Assembly (NCBI RefSeq): GCF_910589235.1
Contig: NC_060967.1
Coordinates: 5,123,938-5,187,937, forward strand
Direction: 5' to 3'
Source of the DNA: Vespa crabro
Taxonomy: Eukaryota > Arthropoda > Insecta > Hymenoptera > Vespidae
DNA: 64,000 bases
Within the stretch, counting starts at the first letter, position 1; every line of letters starts with the position of its first letter. Position numbers and translations under genes: made by a program. Below the pieces are notes generated by a model, which saw nothing but the letters and a program-made list of their open reading frames with translations, was not told the DNA's origin and did not search any database. Of the stretch, positions 1-16,100 are shown in pieces.

Positions 1-205
1 ACTATCAGCTTGGATTGTCTTCCCAAGTGGTATGTGAGCATTTGAAATATCGATTCGACACTGTTCGGTTCCAATCCCGAGCCAATTGAACTGCCCAGGC
101 AAGTGAGGGCCAAAAAGGGCACAAATCACCCGCAAGGGTCGGAATAGCTTACTTACTTTGGAGTTAACTCTATTAAAGTACATAGCTTGTGAGACGTAAA
201 AGTAT
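1..205 (+). mobile_element. 3' tail of LTR-like repeated element (copy 1)
   Basis: This stretch is nearly identical to 58335-58540, the last part of the more complete copy at 56878-58533. It holds the end of the element's short ORF, which reads through LGLSSQVVCEHLKYRF and stops just before the CTGCCCAGG at about 91-99. It then runs without a break into the 68-bp satellite, at the same junction as in copy 3. The rest of the element presumably lies left of the window. The shared junction shows that this tail and the satellite were amplified together rather than arising from two independent insertions. Confidence 0.7.
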
Positions 206-3200
206 CTCTTGACATTTTCTCGCCCAGGTGGAATATTTCTAGGATCGACAGTCACATTGGTTCCGGATGCACTCGTATAGCATCCTCTCGTATAGTCAGA
301 ATATTTCAAAACCGACAATCGCAGTGGTCCGATTGACACTCTCAAAATTTTATCTTGACAAGTCGTATTATCTAATGTACGTCAGTCGATTTGGTTCTAA
401 AGATACTCGCATAACTTTCAATCGAATAGTAGGGATATTTCCAATTCCGAATGTCGCATAAATTCGAGAGGTACTTGCAAAACTTTCTCCCGGATAGACG
501 GATTATTTCCAATTACGAAAACCGCATAGGTTCCAGTGGTACCAGCAAAACTTTCTGTCGACTAGTCGGAATATTTCAAAGTCCGACAGTTGTATTCGTT
601 CGAGTAGCACTCGTATAACTTTATCCCGACTATTCGGATTATATCTAAGATCGACATTATCAATGGTGCGTTAGGATCTCTCATATTTTTCTCTTGACTA
701 GTCGTATTATTTCCAGGTACCACAGCCACTTTAGTTCCAAAGGAACTTGCATAACTTTCCTTCGAACGGCCGAAATATTTCTAATTATGAAAGTCGCATA
801 AGTTGGAGTAGTACTCGCTAAACTTTCCCACGACTAGTCGGAATATTTCCAAGACTGACAGTTGCATTGTTTTAAGTGGCACTTTTATAATATTCTTTCG
901 ACCAGTCGGAAAATTTCTAATTTTGATAGTCGAATTGTTTCGAACGGCACTCTCATATCTTGCCCTCGATTAGTATTTATCGTGCTATATCCGACAGTCG
1001 CATTGAATCGAGAGGCATTCGTATAACCATCCCTTCACTAGTCAGAATATTTTCAAGTGCGACAGTCGCATTAGTTAGTGTAGCACACGTAAACCTTTCA
1101 CTCGACTAGTCGGAATTTTTCCAAGTTCAAATGTCGAATTGGTTCCAGAGGAATCCGCATAGCTTTCCTTCGAATAGTCTGAATATTTTCAAATCCGGCA
1201 GTCGCATTGGTTTACACGAGACTCGCATAAATTTCCGTCGAATTCTCCAAATATTTCCTAGGCCGATAGCCATTTTGCTTTCCAGTGCCACTCGCATAAC
1301 ATTCCCTCCACTACTAGTCCAATCCACTTTACTTTCAAATCTGATTGCCACATTGGATCGAAATGCTCGCTCATAACTTATCCTCGACTCCTCGGAATAT
1401 TTGCAAAACCATCAAACGCGTTGTTTACGGTTACTCGAATAACGTTCCCTCGACTGATATTTCCTAAACCGGCAGCAGTATTAGTTCGAAAGGCACTCGC
1501 ATAACTATCAACAGCCTAGTAAGAGTATTTCCAAGTCCGATATCATCATTGGTTCCAGAGGTAATCGCACAACTTTCCCTCGACTAGTCGGGATATTTTC
1601 AAGTCCTCCCTTCGTTTTGGTTCACAAGTTACTCCCATAATTATCCCTCGACTAGTCGGAATATTTCCATTCTCCATCCGCTTTGTTTTGTGAGGCAATC
1701 GCATAGTTTTCTTTCGTTATGTCGGTAAATTTCCAAGACCAATAGTCGAATTCGTTCATAGATCGCTGGCATAAGTTGCCTTCGACTCTTCGATGTTCTA
1801 CCAAGACCGTTAGACGCTTTCTTTCGTGTGGCAGTCCGATTGACGCATTAGTTCGAGAGGCATTCCCATTACATTTCCTCGACTAGTCGTACTATTGGCT
1901 AGTCCGACAGTCCCAGTGGGCTGATAAGTAACCCGCATAACTATTCCTCGACTAGTCGGAATATTTCCAAGTGCGATAGTAGCATTTGTTCGACAGGCAC
2001 TAGCGTAACATTACCGCGAATAGACGGAATATTCATAAATCCGACGCGATGTTAGGATATCCACTTGTATAACTTTCCGTTGAATAGTGAGAATATTACA
2101 TAGTAACGTTGATTCGCAAGTCAATCGCATAATTTTCTTTAGACAATGAGGAATATAACTTGTCCCGACAGTCGCAACGGTTCGAGAGGCACTCGCATAA
2201 CTATCCCTCGACCAGTCGGAAAATTTCCAATTCCGACTGTCGCATTTGTTCGTGAGATTACCCCATATCTTTTATCGACTAGTTTGAATAATGCTAAGTC
2301 CTATAGTCGCATTGATTGGAGAGGCACTCACACTTCCTTTCCTCCACTAGTCGGAATATTTGTAGATGCGAGAGTCGCATTAGATGGAATATTTCCAAGT
2401 ACGTAATTCGCATTGCTTCGAAAGACAATCGCCTAACTTTCGCTCGATTAGTCGTATTGTTTACAAGACTGACAGCTGCATATGTTCGAGTAACTCTCGT
2501 ATAACTTTCCCTCGTTTAGTGGGAATATTACCAAGTGCAACAATCGCATGATTCGAGAGACACTCACGTAACTTTCCCTTCAGTTGTCGAAATATTTCTA
2601 ACATCGATAGTCACATTGGATTGATATGCACTCACATAACATTCCATCGTATAATCCGAATATTTCTATATCCGAGAGATGTATTAGTTCAAAATTCAAT
2701 CGCATGTCTTTCATTCGAATAGTCGGAATATTTCCTAGTGCAATAGTAGCATTGAAGCGTGCGGCGCACGCAAAAGTTTCGATCGACAAGTCGAAATTCT
2801 TCTAGGTCTGATTGTCGCAAAGGTTTGGGAGGTACCCGCATAACGTTCCCTCTACTGGTCGTAATGATTCTAAGTACTACAGTCGCAATTGTTCGAGAGA
2901 CAGTCGAACAACATTCTGGACTAGACTGAATATATCCAAGTCCGACTTTCGCAATGTTGGTATAGTCACTCGCATAACTTTCCCCGAGAAGTCGTATTAA
3001 TTCCAACCACGACAGTCGCAATTGTTCAATTGTCCCCCGCATAACTTTCCCCGACCTGTCGGGTTATCTCCAAGTCTGACAGACGCATTAGTTCAAGAGG
3101 ATTTTGCATAACTTTTCCTCTACTGGTCAGAATATTTTCAGTTACGAAGGTCGCAGTGGTTCGAGAGTAAATTACATAGTTTACGATCGACTAGTCGGAA

Positions 3201-3832
3201 TATTACTACTTTCGTCAGTTGCATTGGTTCAAGAGGAACTCGTATAACTTTTACTCGACTAGTCGGAATATTTCTGTTCATAACTGTCGCATTGGTATTT
3301 AAGAAACTCGTATAACTCTCAATAGATGATTCAAAGTATTTTCATGTTCAAAAGTTTCATTGATATGAGTGCATTTATATAACTTTTACTGGAATTGTCA
3401 AAATATCCCTACGTCCGACATCAGCATTGTTTTAAGAGGTACTCACATAACTTTCCCACTACAAGTCTGAATATTTCCAAGTTCGATGGTAGCATTGGAA
3501 CACAAGCAAATCGCACAACTTTCCCTCGGCAAGTCGCAAAGTTGCGAGCCGAAAAGTCCCTTTTGATCGAGAGGCACTTGCACAACTATTCTTTAACTAG
3601 TCGGTATAAACGCATACCCCACAGTAGCATTGGATCGAAAGAATCGAATAACTTTATCTCGATTATTAAAAATATTTCCAAGTCCGAATTTAGTGTTGCT
3701 TCAAGAGGGTCTCGCACAAATTTCCTTCGATCAGTCGTAATATTTCTTGGTCCGACAGTCCCATGGATAGGGGATATGTCTGTATAAAGTCCTTTCGGCA
3801 AGTTGGAATACGTCCAAGTAGGACAATTTCAT
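206..3832 (+). repeat. 68-bp satellite array, forward orientation
   Basis: This is a tandem array of about 53 diverged units. The spacing of the CGACTAGTCG-like core is 68 bp at 831, 899 and 967. A typical unit has the palindromic core followed by GAATATTTCCAAG, then a CCGACAGTCGCATTGG-like segment, then a TTCGAGAGGCACTCGCATAA-like segment. Units differ by many substitutions and small indels, so the array is old. Open frames cross it on both strands. Since 68 is not a multiple of 3, a frame would have to cycle over three units, so I do not regard them as coding. The array abuts the 340-bp satellite at about 3832. Confidence 0.92.
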
Positions 3833-6800
3833 TGGCTGGTGATGCATTTAGCTATATGAGAAGATAAAATCGTGAAATCTTTGAAAATACTTGCACCAAA
3901 GTTTGGAAAATGTTACCAATCGATTCAGAAAATTTTATTTCAAAAAATCAAGTATATATTTTATATTGGAATCGAAGTTTGTGACATTGCCTAACATCGT
4001 TTATATGACTTGTCGCTCATATACGCGTATCGTAGAAATACGATAAGTTGAAATCTCAATCGATTTCATTGATTTTATATTCCATCGATGCAGAAAAAAG
4101 AATATAACAAGAATATAACGTCTCTACTATGTGTAAATACGCGTTTTAACAAGAAAATTGTCGAGAAACATAATCGACACATGCGAAACATGCTATATGA
4201 GAAGATTAAATCGTGAAATCTTTGAAAATACATGTCACACAGTTTTAAAAATCTTACCAATCTATTGAGAACATTGCATTTAATTCGGTCAAACATCTAT
4301 TTTCTATTGGAATCGAAGATTTTTGCATTGCTTCAAATCGTATATACGATTTTTCTCACATATACGCGTATCGTCGAAATACGAATAGTTAAAATAACAT
4401 TCAATTTCGTTGTTTTTATATTCGATCGACGCAGAAGAATGGATATAAGAAGAATATAACGTTTATAGTATGTGTAAACTCGCTTTTTACAGTGATAATT
4501 GCCGATAAAATATTAAGTACTTACAAATTTCTCTATATCGAGAAGATGACAACGTGATATCTTTGAAAATACTTGTAACGCAGTTTCAAAAATGTTACCA
4601 ATCGATTCAGAACATTGCATTTCAAAAGAACAAATATCAATTTTTTAATGGAATCGTACTTCATAACATTGTTTCATATCGTATATACGATTTTTTGCAC
4701 ATATTCGTGTATCGTCGAAAAACTGATGGTGAAATCTCTTTCAATTTCATTAATTTTACATTATAACGACGCAGAATACAGAATAAAACAAGAATATAAC
4801 ATTTCTACTATGCGTAAATATGCGTCTTATCTTGAAAATTGTCGAGAAATGTAATCGCCACATCCGAATTTTAATATATGTGAAGATAAAGTTTTGAAAT
4901 CTTTGAAAATAACTGTACCACAATTCAAAAAATGTTACCAATATAATCAGAACTTTGCATTTCATAAGACAAAGCATCTATTTTTTAATTGACCCGAAGA
5001 TTTTAACATTATTTCATATCGAATATACGAATTTTTGCACATATAAGCGTATCGTCGAAAATCGAAAAGTTGAAATCTCGTACAACTTCATTGATTTTAT
5101 ATTCTATCGATACAGAATAAAGGATACAACAAGATTAATACGTTTTTACTATGATCAAATACGCGTTTTCATATGATAAATGTCGAAAAACTTAATCGAC
5201 ATACGCGAATTACGGTATATGCGAAGATAAAATCGTGAAATCTTTAATAATACTTATGCCACTGTTTGAAAAATGTTACCAATCGATTCAGAACTTTGCA
5301 ATTCATAAGATAAACATCTATGTATATTCTGGAATCAAAGTTTTTAACATTGCTTCACATCGAATAAACGATTTTTCGCTCAAATACGCTTAACTTCGAA
5401 AAATGATAAGTTGAAATCTCGTACAATTTCATTGATTTTATATTCTATCGACGCAGAATAAAGGATATAATAAAGGATATAATAAGATTAATACGTTTTT
5501 ACTATATTCAAATACGCGTTTTCATATGATAAATGTGGAAAAACGTTATCGACATACGCGAATTTCGGTATATGTGAAGATGAAATCGTGATATCATTAA
5601 TTATACTTCTGCCAGAATTTGAAAATTGTTACCAATCGATTCAGAACATTGCATTTTATAAGATCAAATATCTATTTTATATTGGAACCAAAGTTTTTAT
5701 CATTATTTTATATCGTATATATGATTTTCGCTCATATACTCGTATCATCGAAAAACGAAAAGTTGAAATCTCGTTCAATTTCATTGATTTTACATTCAAT
5801 AGGGGCAAAATAAAGAATATAACAATAATATATCGTGTTTATTATGTTTAAATATGCGTTTTCATATGATAACTGTCGAAAAACGTAATCGACATAATCG
5901 AAATTCGGTATACGCGAAGATAAAATCAAGAAATCTTTAATAATCCTTGTGCCACAGTTTAAAATATGCCACCAATCGATTCAGAACATTACATTTCATA
6001 AGATCAAACAACTATTTTATATTGTAAACAAAGTTTTTAACTTTGTTTCATGTCGTATATACGAATGTTCGCTCATATATGCGTATCGTCGAAAAGCGAA
6101 AAGTCGAAATCTTGTTGAATTTCATTGATTTTATATTCAATCGACGCAGAATAAATAACATAACATGAATAGCGTTTTTACTATGTTCAGATACGCGTTT
6201 TCATATGATAATTGTCCAAAAACATAATCGACATACGCGAATTTCAGTATATGTGAAGATGAAATCGTGATATCATTAATTATACTTGTGCCAGGGTTTG
6301 AAAATAGTTACCAATCGATTCAGAATATTGCATTCCATTAGATCAAACATCAATTTTATATTGGAATCAAAGCTTTGAACATTGTTTCGTATCGTATATA
6401 CGATGTTTCTCTCATATACACGTATCGTAGAAAAACGAAAAGTTGAAATCTCGTTTAATTTCATTGATTTTATATTCAATCCACGCAGAATAAAGAATAT
6501 AGCAAGAATATAACGTTTTTACTATGTTCAAATACGCGTATTCATATGATAATTGTCGAAAAACATATTCGACTTACTTGAATTTCGGTATATGCGAAGT
6601 TAAAATCGTGAAATCTTTAATAATACTTGTGCCACTGTTTGAAAAATGTTACCAATCGATATAGAATATTGCTTTCCATCAGATCAAGTGTCAATTATAT
6701 ATTGGAATCAAGGTTTTTAACTACGTTTCATATCGTAAAAACGATTTTTCGTTCATATACGCGTATCGTCAAAAAACGAAAAGTTGAAAACTCGTACAAT

Positions 6801-8282
6801 TTCATTGATTTTAGATTCAATCGGCGCAGAATAAAGAATATAACATGAATATAACGTTTTTACTATGTTCAGATACGCGTTTTCATATGATAATTTTCCA
6901 TAAACATAATCGACATTCGCGAATTTCGGTATATGTGTAGATGAAATCGTGAAATCATTAATTATACTTGTGCCACAGTTTGAAAATTGTTACCAATCGA
7001 TTCAGAACGATGCATTTCATAAGATCAAACATCTATTTTATATTGGAATCAAAGCTTTTAACATTGTTTCGTATCGTATGTACGATGTTTCACTCATATA
7101 CGTGATTCGTCGAAAATAGAACGCTGAAATCTCGTTCAATTTCATTGATTTTCAATTTAGTCGACGCAGAATATAGAATATAACAAGAATATATCGTTTT
7201 TACCATGATTAAAGTTGCGTTTCCATATGATAATTGTGGAAAAACGAAATATACATACGCGAATTTCGGTATATGCGAAGTGGGAATCGTGAAATCTTTA
7301 ATATTACTTGGGCCAAAGATTGAAAAATCTTGCCAGTGCATTCAGAACATTGCATTTCATAGGATCAATCATCTATTTTATATTGGAATCAAGGTTTTTA
7401 ACTTTGTTTCATGTCGTATAATACGATTTTTCGCTCATATACGCGTAACGTCGATAAAAGAAAAGTTGAAATCACGTAAAATTTCATTGATTTTATATTA
7501 TATAGAGCAAAATAAAGAATATAAAAAGATTAATACGTTTTTACTATGCCTAAATACGCGTTTTCATAAGATAATTTTAGAAAAACGTAATCGACCTACG
7601 CGAATTTCGGTATATGCGAAGTTAAAATTGTGAAATCTTTAATAATACTTGTGCCACAGTTCAATGTATGTTACCAACCCATTCAGAACATTGCAGTTTA
7701 TAAGAACAATATTCTATTTTATATTGAAATCAAGGTTTTAAACTTTGTTTCATGTCGTATATATGATTTTCGCTCATACACTCGTATCGTCGAAAAACGA
7801 AAAGTTGAAATCTCGTTCAATTTCATTGATTTTAGATTCTATCGGCGCAGAATAAAGAATATAACATGAATATAACGTTTTTACTATGTTCAGATACGCG
7901 TTTTCATATGATAATTTTTCATAAACATAATCGACACACGCGAATTTCGGTATATGTGAAGATGAAATCGTGAAATCTTTAATAATATTTGTGCAACAGT
8001 TTGGAAAATGTTACCATGCGTTTCAGAACATTGCATTTCATAAGATCAAACATCTATTTTATATTGGAATCAATGTTGAGAACTTTTCTTCATATCGTAT
8101 ATACGACTTTTCGCTTATATACGCGTATTGACGCATTACCAAAAGTTGAAATCTCGTGCAATTTCATTGATTTTATATTCTATGGATGCAATATAAATAA
8201 TATAACTAGAATATATCGTTTTTAATATTTGTAAATACACTTTTCAAAATGATAATTGGCGAAAAATGTAATTTATATTAAA
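3833..8282 (+). repeat. 340-bp satellite array, about 13 units
   Basis: The landmark GAAATCTTT-AATAATACTTGTGCCAC recurs near 3871, 4213, 4550, 4891, 5236, 5590, 5930, 6268, 6611, 6950, 7290, 7632 and 7972, a period of 337-354 bp. Each unit carries palindromes: AATCGATT near the landmark, TCGTATATACGA, and ATACGCGTAT. These are followed by a GTTGAAATCTCG-CAATTTCATTGATTTTATATTC stretch and a CGCAGAATAAAGAATATAAC stretch. Many units hold an open frame of 65-80 codons on one or both strands. I attribute these to unit sequence rather than coding, because the frames differ between units and both strands are open. The array grades into AAC/GAT low-complexity DNA at about 8280. Confidence 0.92.
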
Positions 8283-12160
<3,878 letters not shown>

Positions 12161-12388
12161 TGAACAAAGAAACGACAATTCACGTTTATTATTCACTCTG
12201 TTAAATTTTATATTTTACTCTCGTACTACTTCTCTCGTCAACGTTCTATTTCTTACTGCCAGTTTCTCTCCCCAAATCTTAACGGTTCGATTTGTAGGTA
12301 ACAAAAGAATTTGTAGATAACATAAACAAAAGAAGGGCGGGCCATGAGATGCGTGACAAATCTACCTGGAAAAAGTATACTTTCTTTA
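12161..12388. other. Unique-looking island inside microsatellite
   Basis: About 230 bp of normal-complexity DNA interrupts the repeat. It includes ACTCTCGTACTACTTCTCTC and a GGGCGGGCC stretch near 12337. I see no ORF of note, no terminal inverted repeat and no similarity to the other elements in this window. It could be a solo end or short non-autonomous fragment of a transposon, or a remnant of pre-repeat sequence. I cannot identify it. Confidence 0.4.
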
Positions 12389-12441
12389 CATATATATATA
12401 ATATAATATATAATATATAATATATAATATATAATATAATA
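12389..12441. repeat. (TATAATA)n-type AT microsatellite
   Basis: An AT-only tract begins as ATATATATATA and continues as repeats of ATAATAT words. It directly follows the unique island and leads back into AACGAT-type DNA. It could be a 3' tail of the island, but no element structure confirms this. Confidence 0.7.
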
Positions 12442-12607
12442 TCAAAAATAACGATTAAGACGATAATAACGATAAAAGCTTTAATAACGATAACAACGAT
12501 ATTAATGATTATAACGATAAGGACGATAATAACGTTTATAATAACAATAATAATAATAATAACAATAATAACGATAATAGAGACAAATATGTTATTAATC
12601 TTAATAA

Positions 12608-12639
<32 letters not shown>

Positions 12640-15600
12640 ATAATAATAATGGTAATAATAATATTAACGAAAATAACGATAATATCGATAAAAGCAATAA
12701 TAAATTTAGTAATGTTAACAACGATAGTAATGATAATACGGTAAAAATAACGATAATAACCATAATAATAACGATTATTATAATGACGAAAATAACGATA
12801 ATAACGATTATAATAACGATATTAATAACGATAATAATATTAATAATAATAGTAATAATAATAATAATAATATTTATAACGATAATAGTATTATTAACGG
12901 TTACAACGAAAATAACGTTAATAAATATAATAAACTTAATAAAGGTAAAAATAACGATAATAATATCGATAATATTAATAATCACGATAATAACGATTAT
13001 AACGATAATAATGGTAATAAAATTTATTACGATAATAAGGATAGTAACTACAAAAAGTGAAATTAACGAAAATAATAATAATAATAACGATTATAACGAT
13101 AATAATGAAAGAACGAGGATAGTAACGATAATAAAAAAATGATAATATTAGTAATAATAACGACTATATCATTAATAATAACATAGAAAACGAAATTAAC
13201 GATAATTACAGTAATAACGTAAACAACGATAATATTAATAATAATAATAATTACTATTATAATAAAAATAATAACGATAATAATAATATCTATAGTAATA
13301 ATAATAATAATATTCATAACTATAATAATATTATTAATGACAACAACGATGATAATGATAATAACGATAATAATGTTACTAAATTTAATTACCATATAAT
13401 AAAGATAATAATAAAAATAACAATAATATATATAAAAATGATGAAAATAGTAATAACGTTTATAACGATAATAACTGTAATAAAAACGATAATAACGATA
13501 AAACAATAAAAACTATATTAATAATAATAAACATGATAACGAATATTACGATAACTTTAACGATAAAAACGATAAAACAATAATAACTATATTAATAATA
13601 ATAATCATGATAATGAAAATTACGATATCTCTAACGATATTAACGATAATAAAGATAAAACGGTATTACTAACAATAATAACGATAATAAAAATAAACAT
13701 ATTTATAATAATAAAAATAATGGTAATAATGTAATTAAAGATAATAACGGTAATAACGATTATAATGATGACAAGAATATAAATACAAATAACGATAATG
13801 AGGATAATAACTACAATAGCGTTATTAACTATTATAATAATAATAATAATACTTATGACGATAATATCGATAATAACGATAAGAACGATAATATTAACGG
13901 TAATAACAATAATAAAAATAATAGTTATAAGAATAACTATAATATTAATAATAACGTTATTGAAGATATTGATAATAATTACGGTAATAACGTTATTATC
14001 TATAATATTAATAATAATAATATATATAACTATAATTATATTATTAAAGATAACAACGATAACGACGATAGTAACGATAATAATAACGATAATAATAATA
14101 ATAACGATAATAAAGAAAATGACGATAATAATAACGATAATAACTAGAAAAATAACGATAATAACGATAATAGCTTTAATAAAAATTATAATAATGATTA
14201 TTTCGATATTAAAGTTAATCATATCGATAATTATAATAATATCAATAACAACGATAATAATATCGATAATTATGAAAAATAAAATAATAATAATAATAAT
14301 ATTAATAACCATAATAATAATAATAACGATAATAGCGATAATGTCGATAATAACGATAATAAGGGCGATAATAACGTTGTTAACGGTAATAACGATAATA
14401 ATAAAAATAACTATAATAACAATAATAATAAAGATAATTAGGATAATAACGATAATAAAGATAATAATTACGTTAATAACGATTATAACGGTAAAAGCTT
14501 TAAAAATAAAGATAATAACAAAAATAACGATGATATAGAAAATTACGATAATAACGATAATAACGATAATAAAACTAATAACGATAATAATAAAGATAAA
14601 AACGATAATAACGATTATAACACTAACAATAAATATAATAACGATAATATCCTTAACGAACGTTAATAATAAAGTTAATAATAATAGTAGCACTAATTGC
14701 GGCATTAATAAATATAAAAATAATAATAATAATAATAATTATGATAATAATAATTACGAAAATAATAAAAATAGCAATAATGATAATATTAAAGGTAATA
14801 ACGATTATAACGATAATAATAAAGATAATAGACATAATAACGATAATATCGAAATTAATAACGATAAAAATAATAATAACTACAATAAGATAATATCAAC
14901 GAAAAAAACGATAATTACGTTAATAGCGATAATAATGTTAAAAACGATAATAACGATAATAATAAGGATAATAATAATAACAATAACGATTATAACGATA
15001 ATAACGATTGTAATAACGATAGTGAAAATAATAACGAGAATAACGATATTTATAACGGTAATAATAATAATAATGTAAATAACGATAACAACGATAATTA
15101 CAATAAAATCAATAATAACTATAATGACGATAATAATATTAACCATAATAACGATAATATCGATAATAAAGAGTATAATAACAATAATAATATTAATAAC
15201 GATTATAATGTTAATAACGGCAACAATAACGTTAATAATAATAATAACGATAATAAAAATGGAGAATAATAACAATAACAATAATAAAATTGATAATAAC
15301 GATAAAACGATAATAATTATGATAATAATAATACTAACGATAAAAAAAATAATATTGATAATAATAATAACGATAATAGTAAAAATAAAAATAATAACGA
15401 TTATAACGATATTAACAACGATAATAAAAATAATAACGGTAATAAAGTTGATAACGATAATAATGGTAATAAAAATAATAACAATTATAACCGTAATAAA
15501 TAAAATACCGTTAATAACTATAATAACGACAATAGTAATGATAATAACCATAATAAGGTTAATAAATATAATCATAACGATGATTATAACGATAATAACG

Positions 15601-15747
15601 ATAATTACGATGATTATGTTTATAAGGAAAATATGATTAAATTCACGACCATAACGATAATAACTACTAATAACGATACTAATAACGACAATAATAATAG
15701 TATTCAAAACAGTGACGAAAATAACGATAATTATAACTGTATTTATA

Positions 15748-15784
<37 letters not shown>

Positions 15785-15911
15785 TAATGATAATTATAAT
15801 AATAATAATACTAATTCTAATAATAATAATAATAATTATAATAATAATAATAATAATAATAATAATTATAATAATAATAATACTAATACTAATAATAATA
15901 ATAATAATAAT

Positions 15912-15944
<33 letters not shown>

Positions 15945-15955
15945 CATAATAATAA
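12442..15955 (+). repeat. AAT/AACGAT low-complexity block 2
   Basis: The composition matches block 1: A-rich + strand, with AAT, AACGAT and GATAAT words. The distal part (about 15750-15955) is nearly pure AAT/AATAAT and directly meets the 3' end of R1 copy A at a short T tract. A 74-bp tandem duplication starts at 13497 and 13571. Frames of up to 400 codons on the minus strand are Ile/Val runs and are not genes. One of these appears to start in unique sequence at 16082, only because it reads out of the retrotransposon 3' UTR into the repeat. Confidence 0.9.
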
Positions 15956-16100
15956 TTTTTCTTTTGATGGTCTGAGAATACCATACTTTAGGCGCTAACT
16001 CAGAGACCCCGTCCGCCATAGGGACACTTTGGGTCCCCCACTTAAGTCCATGAAGTGTAGCGCTCATCGTTGGAATAGGCACTACCGAGTAAACTCATAT

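Larger units (their letters stand above)
1..5470 (+). repeat. Segmental duplication, copy A (partner 58335-62740)
   Basis: The window start matches 58335 onward with offset 58334 up to 833. Offset 57262 applies from 1921, and offset 57270 from about 2101 to about 5470. The unit spans the LTR-like tail, the whole 68-bp array and the first 340-bp units. Differences are sparse apart from three places: bases 834-1915 are missing from the other copy, and two satellite tracts (4377-4569 and about 5050-5250) differ strongly. Identity elsewhere looks well above 95% by eye, far higher than between neighbouring satellite units. The duplication is therefore much younger than the arrays. Confidence 0.9.

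Noticed and set aside
206..3832. Recurring short peptides (such as SRGTRITFPRLVGIFPSPTVALVREALA-like segments, in pieces) in the 68-bp arrays
   Set aside because: The unit is 68 bp, so the frame cycles every three units, and the peptides reflect the DNA repeat. Frameshifting indels and stops are spread evenly, with no start or codon pattern.
3833..8282. Short ORFs of 65-80 codons in most 340-bp units
   Set aside because: They appear on both strands and in different frames, with no promoter, start context or consistent length. They are best explained by unit sequence.
14880..16082. A 400-codon minus-strand open frame, and others of 200-361 codons in the AAT/AACGAT blocks (for example 9962-10882 and 13620-14705)
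   Set aside because: They code for homopolymer-like Ile/Val, Asn/Asp or Leu/Ser runs, are open on both strands, and follow repeat edges. They exist because AAT/AAC/GAT words contain no stop in some frames.
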